6,815 nt of DNA from Pleurocapsa sp. MO_226.B13 (GTDB lineage: Bacteria; Cyanobacteriota; Cyanobacteriia; Cyanobacteriales; Xenococcaceae), in assembly GCA_030064795.1 (NCBI GenBank), contig JASJEI010000368.1, positions 1-6,815 on the forward strand, written 5' to 3'. Below, piece after piece: positions 1 through 5,200 of this stretch (its first letter is position 1; each line of letters begins with the position of its first letter). The notes under the pieces are model-generated. The model was not told the origin of the DNA, ran no database searches, and was given only the letters and a program-made list of their open reading frames with translations. The position numbers were made by a program, and so were the translations under genes.

Positions 1-60
1 AATCAGAGCTTGAAGCGGTATTCTCAGATAGGTAAACCAAGAACAGTACTTTGTCCCCCC

Positions 61-138
61 ATGGAAAACGCTTCCCGCATCTATAACGCTCTTGTTGCTT
101 TGCTGATTAGCTCACAAGAATGGGCTGACCTCAGACAT
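61..138 (+). pseudogene. Transposase 5' fragment (cyanobacterial IS4-like DDE family), broken after DLRH
   Basis: The frame from ATG 61 reads about 26 residues that look like the start of a cyanobacterial IS4-type transposase, with the pattern Y-x2-L-x2-LL near residues 8-15 and DLRH at residues 23-26. The same pattern occurs at the same depth in the minus-strand fragment next to it (Y8, LL at 14-15, DLRH at 23-26). After DLRH the expected continuation (a leucine-rich stretch containing AWM) is missing, and the frame runs into unrelated sequence until a stop at 214-216. No catalytic DDE residues are present, so this cannot encode an active transposase. The C-rich run just before the ATG offers no good ribosome binding site. 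Family assignment rests on remembered family patterns. Confidence 0.5.
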
Positions 139-140
139 CG

Positions 141-386
141 ACCGTACAACGATTTAACTCGAATTAGACGATTGCGGACAAATCTATGCCATCTCCTTTC
201 TGTACTTGGCGCTTGAGTTGCACGACTGGTTATATAAGATTCCCATTCACTTAGATTGATTTTACCGCTACAGAGCAACGCATTTATCATCCAAGCCAAT
301 GCTCTTAAGTGTCGTAAATCTCGATATTTGCTGTGTTGACGTAGTAAACCGAACAGTTGATCATAAAGTGGGGTAGAGATAGACAT
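141..386 (-). pseudogene. Transposase N-terminal fragment (IS4-like DDE family), 3'-truncated
   Basis: Reading leftward from ATG 386, about 82 residues match the N-terminal region of cyanobacterial IS4-like transposases: YDQLFGLL (8-15), DLRHLRALAWM (23-33), a NLSEWESYI block (44-52), SRATQAPS (54-61), ERRWHRF (63-69) and VKSLYG (77-82). The frame then diverges and stops at 83-81. A full family member is several hundred residues long with a DDE catalytic core; none of that core is here, so this is a dead remnant. The break (about 139-143) coincides with the break of the plus-strand fragment, so two different copies of one family were fused through their 5' parts. The two are clearly diverged, not recent duplicates. 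Confidence 0.7.
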
Positions 387-723
387 GGAATATGAGCTTT
401 AAAACGTCCATTTTTAGCAAGGAAGCGCGTCGAGGTTTCCTCGACAAGCGCAAGTCTTGCTTCAGCTAACCATGAATCCTCTCCCTTTTCTTTTTTGCGA
501 CCATATATCAATACTTTCAAGTACTTGTGTCAGGCAATCAGGACTCTCACTCTGCGAGACGAGGATGGATTTCCAATGTGGAGAGCCAGCCTACGACAAT
601 AGAGTAAGTCCAAATGGCAGGTGATCGGGATTCGTGAATTAAAAATCAAATTGGGAAAATTAGAAAATCATGATGTTGGATGGCTATGAGAGAATAGAGA
701 AGTCGCTTATTTTTCTCTGTTTT
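387..723. other. Gene-poor spacer with hairpin
   Basis: I see no supported gene here. The left part should contain the outer end of the minus-strand insertion sequence, but I could not identify its terminal inverted repeat. The main structure is the hairpin at 417-460. A 71-codon minus-strand frame (520-305, TTG start) reads through the hairpin and the transposase start and has no recognisable family. The segment 600-670 is AT-rich and probably holds the promoter of the following gene pair, but no clear -35/-10 pair stands out. Confidence 0.5.
417..460. repeat. Imperfect 44-nt hairpin upstream of the IS remnant
   Basis: Stem parts, from outside in: GCAAG (417-421) with CTTGC (456-460); GCGC (425-428) with GCGC (448-451); GTCGAGG (429-435) with CCTCGAC (439-445), loop TTT (436-438). 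That is 16 base pairs interrupted by small internal loops. It lies 31 nt upstream of the minus-strand transposase start. There is no T tract on either side, so it is a poor intrinsic terminator. It could be a structured transposase leader, an IS end or a dispersed palindromic repeat; the sequence does not decide between these. Confidence 0.6.
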
Positions 724-939
724 ATGAGTACAGCAGATCTATTTCCAACTCTCAGAGGTTTATCCCGTGCAGAAAAATTGAAAGTCATGCAATTTCTGAT
801 TGCGGAATTAGCTAAAGAAGAAGAGCCAACTCTACAAGCTGGAGCAACGTATTCTCTGTGGTCACCTCTAAATTCCCATGAAGCAGCGCATAAACTCAGT
901 CAGCTTCTAGAATCGGATAGCAAGGCGCAAAATGGATAA
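724..939 (+). CDS. Small helical protein, partner of the retropepsin-like protease
   Basis: A 71-residue protein with an N-terminal amphipathic helix pattern (about 12-33, L/K/E-rich, containing AEKLKVMQFLIAELAKEEE), then a short motif YSLWSP (43-48), and a C-terminal helix containing EAAHKLSQLLE (53-63). I recognise this as a small cyanobacterial family of unknown function usually found immediately upstream of a clan AA aspartic protease. The start at 724 is chosen because MSTADLFP fits the family N-terminus. An in-frame ATG at 670 (or 673) would add an 18-residue hydrophobic extension that does not fit; neither start has a strong Shine-Dalgarno site. The stop TAA overlaps the next gene's start by 8 bp, which implies translational coupling. 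It could be a partner, chaperone, substrate or antitoxin-like regulator of the protease; that is inference only. Confidence 0.75.
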   Translation: MSTADLFPTLRGLSRAEKLKVMQFLIAELAKEEEPTLQAGATYSLWSPLNSHEAAHKLSQLLESDSKAQNG

Positions 940-1348
940 TGCCCAGCGATTCAACTTTGTGGAAGGGTTTGACAGCTTCGGTGTTCCTGATGCCCTACCT
1001 CAATTACCGCTGTCCTTGACGTACCGAGATTCATCAACAGAGGTTTTAGCACTGCTGGATACAGGTGCAAGTGTTAACGTCTTACCTTATAGCGTCGGAA
1101 TTCAGCTTGGTGCAGTTTGGGAAGAGCAAACAATTTCTGTAACTCTCGCTGGCAACTTGGCTTCGGTTGAGGCGAGAGGTTTGCTAGTTTCTGCACAGAT
1201 TAGCAATTTTGAACCAGTGCAGTTAGTTTTTGCGTGGAGCTTGTCTGATGATGCCCCCTTACTGTTGGGGCGGATGAATTTTTTCTTGGAATTTGATGTT
1301 TGTTTCTACCGTTCACAACTTGCTTTTGAAGTCCGTCCTAAAGCATAA
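932..1348 (+). CDS. Retropepsin-like aspartic protease (clan AA)
   Basis: A 138-residue single-domain protein with the hallmarks of retropepsin-type aspartic proteases: LLDTGAS at 41-47 with the presumed catalytic Asp43, followed by the hydrophobic flap and strand region, and the second family motif LLLGRMNFF at 110-118 (the equivalent of the ILGxDFL motif of retroviral and Ddi1-like proteases). Such proteins work as homodimers, each monomer giving one DTG loop; the length fits one monomer. There is no signal peptide or membrane segment, so a cytosolic location is likely. The start ATG 932 overlaps the upstream stop and is preceded by AAGG at 922-925, 6 nt before it, consistent with coupled expression. 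The substrate is unknown. It is a stand-alone bacterial gene, not part of a retroelement: no reverse transcriptase or integrase lies nearby. Confidence 0.85.
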   Translation: MDNAQRFNFVEGFDSFGVPDALPQLPLSLTYRDSSTEVLALLDTGASVNVLPYSVGIQLGAVWEEQTISVTLAGNLASVEARGLLVSAQISNFEPVQLVFAWSLSDDAPLLLGRMNFFLEFDVCFYRSQLAFEVRPKA

Positions 1349-1349
1349 A

Positions 1350-1372
1350 ACGCTCTATAACAACGTGAGCGT
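1350..1372 (+). terminator. Weak terminator-like hairpin after the protease gene
   Basis: ACGCTC (1350-1355) pairs with GAGCGT (1367-1372) across an 11-nt loop, beginning two bases after the protease stop codon. It is followed by CTTAGTT rather than a clean T tract, so termination strength is doubtful. The position is the main argument. Confidence 0.25.
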
Positions 1373-1537
1373 CTTAGTTATGTCTAAAGAGAAACAATTT
1401 GTTTCCTGAGAGTTCGACAAAAAAGAGTGCATCCCAGTTGTGCAATGAGTAAAGATGCTTATCGGTACTTAAACAATTTTGACAATCAAAATAAGGTAAA
1501 ATGCTTTTTCTGAGTAACTTTAGCATTATCATCGGTA

Positions 1538-1545
1538 GCGATCGC
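1538..1545. repeat. HIP1 octamer
   Basis: GCGATCGC, the highly iterated palindrome of many cyanobacterial genomes. Two more copies lie in the PKS gene. It supports a cyanobacterial host. Confidence 0.85.
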
Positions 1546-1574
1546 CAATAACGATATAACAGGCTTTTCAGGCT

Positions 1575-1703
1575 TCAGAATTGATAAAAAATAATTTGTT
1601 GGATTTGTCTAATATTTTTCCAGTATTCTGTTAAGTTTTTTGCTTCGGGAAATACACCCGCCATACCAATGATGGCAACGGGTTCTGCTTGGGATGAGGT
1701 CAT
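1575..1703 (-). pseudogene. Ketosynthase N-terminal relic (second PKS gene)
   Basis: From ATG 1703 the minus strand reads 42 residues. Residues 7-32 are a textbook beta-ketoacyl synthase start: EPVAIIGMAGVFPEAKN, then LTEYWKNIR. After about residue 32 (position 1608) the expected continuation is lost and the frame stops at 1577-1575. A ketosynthase domain is about 420 residues long, and the active-site Cys and both His are absent, so this is a dead 5' stub. It differs from the intact KS at 4276 onward (IIGLGCRFPKANN), so it is not a recent copy of it. Its ATG overlaps the stop of a 38-codon frame as ATGA, the arrangement seen between co-translated biosynthetic genes. It is divergent from the FAAL-PKS gene. 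Confidence 0.7.
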
Positions 1704-1816
1704 TTTTTAGGTTCTAATAAAATAAAAGCCTGTTGTTTGAAGGAAAAAGCTTTTTCTTTCTCTTGTCTTCCTAATATGGCTCTAATCTCTGGCAGAAACA
1801 ATCCCGAAAAGTTCAT
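1700..1816 (-). other. Possible 38-codon frame overlapping the ketosynthase relic
   Basis: A frame from ATG 1816 ends in TGA at 1702-1700, sharing ATGA with the ketosynthase relic start. The peptide begins MNFSGLF and contains PEIRAIL (9-15), then a lysine-rich middle and a hydrophobic FILLE near the end. I do not recognise it. The first part coincides with the inverted leader duplication; the other copy reads NFSGFF and PQISHIL in frame upstream of the PKS start. It may be a small leader protein, the 3' end of a lost upstream gene, or non-coding leader DNA that happens to be open. Confidence 0.3.
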
Positions 1817-1831
1817 GAAATTTCAGTAGCT
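1781..1831 (-). repeat. Inverted leader duplication, copy 1 (upstream of ketosynthase relic)
   Basis: Positions 1800-1815 are the exact reverse complement of 2105-2120 (16 of 16; tgaacttttcgggatt on the minus strand). Hand alignment extends the match on both sides to about 50 bp at roughly 75-80% identity without gaps, from the CTACTG/TCCTG side to the AGATT side. The core starts about 97 bp before the relic's ATG, comparable with the distance of copy 2 from the PKS start. Confidence 0.65.
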
Positions 1832-2088
1832 AGAAAAATCATTTTCAGTTAAGAGATCGCTAGCTTTGGAGAACCCAAATAAATAAGTTATAGCTATACT
1901 ACATCCATCAAAACACTCAAGAGTTGATTCGAGAGGAATATAGGTTGTGTCGCCAATAAGTTTGCAGGACGAGAATATTTCCCAGAAGCTCCAGTAATTT
2001 AGGCGGCTATTCCCAAGATTTGATTGATGAAACAGATCTGTCCCATGACATCCTCTTTTTCCACAAGGTCCTGAATTTTTCTTAGTGC

Positions 2089-2140
2089 CGATCCTGAACT
2101 TTTCTGAACTTTTCGGGATTTTTTCGGCCCCAGATTTCAC
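2089..2140 (+). repeat. Inverted leader duplication, copy 2 (upstream of FAAL-PKS)
   Basis: This is the counterpart of the minus-strand element at 1831-1781. The perfect 16-bp core is 2105-2120, about 85 bp upstream of the PKS ATG. It includes a 10-bp direct duplication (CTGAACTTTT at 2094-2103 and 2104-2113), with a related CTGAATTTTT at 2071-2080. A shared upstream segment at similar distance from two divergent PKS starts suggests a common promoter, operator or leader that was duplicated with the genes. Confidence 0.65.
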
Positions 2141-2141
2141 A

Positions 2142-2147
2142 TATACT
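2142..2147 (+). promoter_or_regulatory. Candidate -10 element of the PKS gene
   Basis: TATACT differs from the TATAAT consensus by one base and lies just downstream of the leader duplication, 58 bp before the ATG at 2206. No good TTGACA-like -35 is found at the right spacing; the region there is a T-run followed by CGG. It is only a candidate. Confidence 0.3.
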
Positions 2148-2186
2148 AATAATGCTCGCCAATCGACCAATGAACAGAAACGTGAC

Positions 2187-2193
2187 GGAGGAG
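2187..2193 (+). promoter_or_regulatory. Ribosome binding site deciding the PKS start
   Basis: GGAGGAG lies 12 nt before ATG 2206, slightly far but strong. The in-frame ATGs at 2152 and 2170 have no such site, and FAAL proteins normally begin with a motif like the K-T-L-L-D-I-L seen right after ATG 2206, so 2206 is preferred. Confidence 0.6.
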
Positions 2194-2205
2194 AAGAGCT
2201 CGACA

Positions 2206-5200
2206 ATGGCTAAAACCCTATTAGACATTCTCTCCTATCGAGGGCAATCTCAGCCAGATAGGCAAGCCTATATCTTTCTCCAAAACGGAGAAACCGAATC
2301 AGGAAGTCTTACCTACGGAGAATTAGACCGACAAGCCAGAGCGATCGCAGCCAGGCTCCAATCTTGGCAAGGGGAACGGGCTTTATTATTATATCCCTCT
2401 GGATTAGAGTTGATTAAGGCTTTCTTTGGCTGTTTGTATGCTGGGGTAGTGGCGGTTCCCGTTTATCCTCCCAGACGTAATCAGAAGTTATCTCGGTTGC
2501 TCTCGATCGCTAATGATGCTCAGGCTAACCTAGCACTGACAACCACATCAATACAGGCTGACATTGATCGAAGATGGTCAGAGGAAACAGACCTATTAAC
2601 CCAGTTGAAGTGGGTAGCTACAGATACCATTGAAGCTAATCTAAGAGAGTTTGTACCTAAATCAGTGACAGGGTCGAGTTTGGCGTTTTTGCAATATACT
2701 TCTGGTTCTACGGGAACGCCCAAAGGGGTGATGATTACTCATGGGAATCTGATGCACAACCAGCAGCTAATTCAACTAGCTACTGGTAATCATCGAGATA
2801 GTATTTATGTATCTTGGCTGCCTTTATTTCATGATATGGGACTTGGTAACGCCTTGCAGTCATGTTTGGTCGGAATTCCCTATATTATGATGCCACCAGC
2901 AGCGTTTCTAATGAAGCCAATTCGCTGGTTAAAAGCCATTTCCAAATATAGGGCAACTATAACTGGAGGGCCTAATTTTGCTTACGATCTATGCGTGAGT
3001 AAGATCGATCGGGAAAGCTTAGAAAATCTTGATTTAAGTAGTTTAGATCTAGCTGCTAATGGGGCAGAACCCGTCAAAGCAGAAACCTTAGAAAAATTCA
3101 CGGAAAAATTTGCTCCTTGTGGTTTTCGTCGGAGTGCATTTTATCCTTGTTATGGAATAGCAGAAGCCACCCTATTGGTTACGGGTGGGGACAAGAATAA
3201 AGAATCAGTGATTCAGGGAGTTAAGAGTGGGGATTTGGAACAAAATTCGGTAGTAGAGAGTGAGGTTTCATCAGCAGAAAGTCGAGTGCTTGTGGGATGT
3301 GGTCATCCTTACATGGACACAAAAGTAAGTATTGTTAACCCAGAGTCATTAACTCGCTGTAAAGAGGGACAAGTAGGAGAGATTTGGGTTAGTGGTGAAA
3401 GTGTAGCTTCTGGCTATTGGAATCGCCCAAAAGCCACACAAGAAACATTTCAAGCTTATGTCAAGGATACGGGAGAAGGTCCATTTCTTCGTACAGGAGA
3501 CTTGGGATTTTTCAGTAATGGCGAGTTATTTGTGACTGGACGAATCAAGGATGTGATGATCATCCGGGGTCGCAATTATTATCCCCAAGACATTGAATTA
3601 ACTGTCGAAAACAGCCATCCTTGTCTACGAGAGCATTGTAGTGCAGCATTTTCAGTAGAAATAGAAGGAGAGGAGTGTTTAGTGGTTGCTTGTGAGGTGG
3701 AACGAACTTACCTGCGCAAGCTGAATACAGATGAGGTAGTGAGAGAAATCCAAATTGCCGTATCAACAGAACATGAATTAGAAGTTTATGGGATTGTCTT
3801 CTTGAAAACGGGGAGTATCCCCAAGACTTCTAGTGGAAAAATTCAACGTCGTGCTTGCAAACAAGGATTTTTTGAAGCTAGTTTGAATCTAGTAGGACAA
3901 TGGCAAAAAACGATTGAACAGAATCCCAAGATAATTGGCTCAAATTCACAACTAAATACTCAAGATTATTCCTCTACTCTACAGAGCCACTCGAAAACAG
4001 TGGCAGAAATAGAAGCATGGTTAGCAGATAAAATTGCGGAAACTTTGCAAATAGCACCAGTTCATATTGACTTAAAACAACCATTAGCTATCTATGGTTT
4101 AAATTCTGTCAAAGCTGTGAATATTGCTGCCCAATTAGAAGAATGGTTGGGGATTTCGGTGGCTCCGACTATTGTGTATGACTATCCCAGTATTAAGGCT
4201 CTGGCTGATTATTTAGGACAAACAACTCCCGCTTTAGAATCTCCTGTTTTGGTGTCAAATTCTCAGACTGCAACTGAAGCAGTAGCGATCATTGGTTTGG
4301 GCTGTCGTTTCCCTAAAGCTAATAATCCCCAAGCTTTCTGGTCTTTGTTGCGCTCAGGTGGTGACGCTATTACTAAAGTACCAGTTGCTCGTTGGCAATC
4401 GGACAATAGTTGGGGTGGTTTTTTGGATCGAGTTGACCAGTTCGACCCACAATTTTTCAGTATTTCTTCACGGGAAGCTAGTAACATGGATCCGCAACAA
4501 AGATTCTTGTTGGAAGTTAGTTGGGAAGCTTTAGAAAACGCCGGATTAGCGGCAGAGCAACTAGCAGGAAGTCGAGGTGGAGTTTTTATCGGCATCAGTA
4601 ATGGAGATTATGCCAAGTTAGACGCAAACCTTACCAATACCCAAGCCTACTATGGTACTGGTAATGCCTTGAGTATTGCTGCCAATCGGCTGTCATATTT
4701 CTTGAATTGGCAGGGACCTTCTTGGGCTGTTGATACAGCTTGCTCATCATCATTAGTCGCAGTTCATCAAGCTTGTCAAAGTTTGTTACACGGGGAGTGT
4801 AATTTCGCTTTGGCTGAGGGAGTAAATTTGATCTTGACTCCTCAATTAACTCTCACCTTTTCTGAGGCTCAAATGATGGCAGCAGACGGTCGCTGTAAAA
4901 CTTTTGATGGAGCAGCAGATGGTTATGTACGTTCAGAAGGCTGTGGAGTAGTTGTACTTAAACGTCTTGCTGATGCTCTAGCTGATGGAGACAATGTTCG
5001 GGCAATTATAAGAGGTTCTGCCGTTAATCAAGATGGTCAAACTAATGGTTTAACTGCACCTAATGGCAAATCTCAACAAGAGGTAATTCGCCTGGCATTA
5101 GCTAAAGCGGGAGTAAAACCCAATCAAATTAATTATGTGGAGACACACGGGACGGGCACCTCTTTGGGAGATCCTATTGAGGTAAATTCTCTTAAAACAG

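Larger units (their letters stand above)
1349..2088. other. Long gene-poor stretch between the protease pair and the PKS leader
   Basis: Apart from the hairpin, the HIP1 site, the ketosynthase relic with its overlapping frame and the leader element described separately, I see no supported gene. From 1832 to 2088 all frames are short or unrecognisable. A 127-codon minus-strand frame (2206-1823) spans it but has low-complexity, cysteine/serine-rich content, no family pattern, and covers the PKS leader. A 52-codon minus frame (1532-1374) is likewise unassigned. The stretch is AT-rich and looks like decayed coding DNA plus regulatory sequence. Confidence 0.5.

Noticed and set aside
305..520. 71-codon minus-strand frame with a charged, protein-like middle
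   Set aside because: It needs a TTG start, overlaps the transposase start in another frame, and its middle is produced by the hairpin at 417-460. No family is recognised.
1374..1532. 52-codon minus-strand frame (MIMLKLLRKS start)
   Set aside because: No ribosome binding site or family pattern. It follows the broken ketosynthase relic and is AT-rich; a chance open frame is the simpler reading.
1743..1756. Perfect palindrome GAAAAAGCTTTTTC
   Set aside because: Low-complexity A/T palindrome within an AT-rich leader. Too simple to call an operator without more copies.
1823..2206. 127-codon minus-strand frame
   Set aside because: It lies across the PKS leader, ribosome binding site and start, has Cys/Ser-rich unstructured content and matches no family. 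It looks like a chance frame or decayed DNA.
2047..2213. Plus-strand frame ending DGGEELDNG just over the PKS start
   Set aside because: It could be the 3' end of an upstream gene with translational coupling, but it has no credible start (only GTG 2085 without a ribosome site), a stop at its left edge, and no recognised family.
4263..4595. 110-codon minus-strand frame inside the ketosynthase, and a plus-strand frame at 4292-4534
   Set aside because: Both are shadows of the strongly conserved ketosynthase coding frame.
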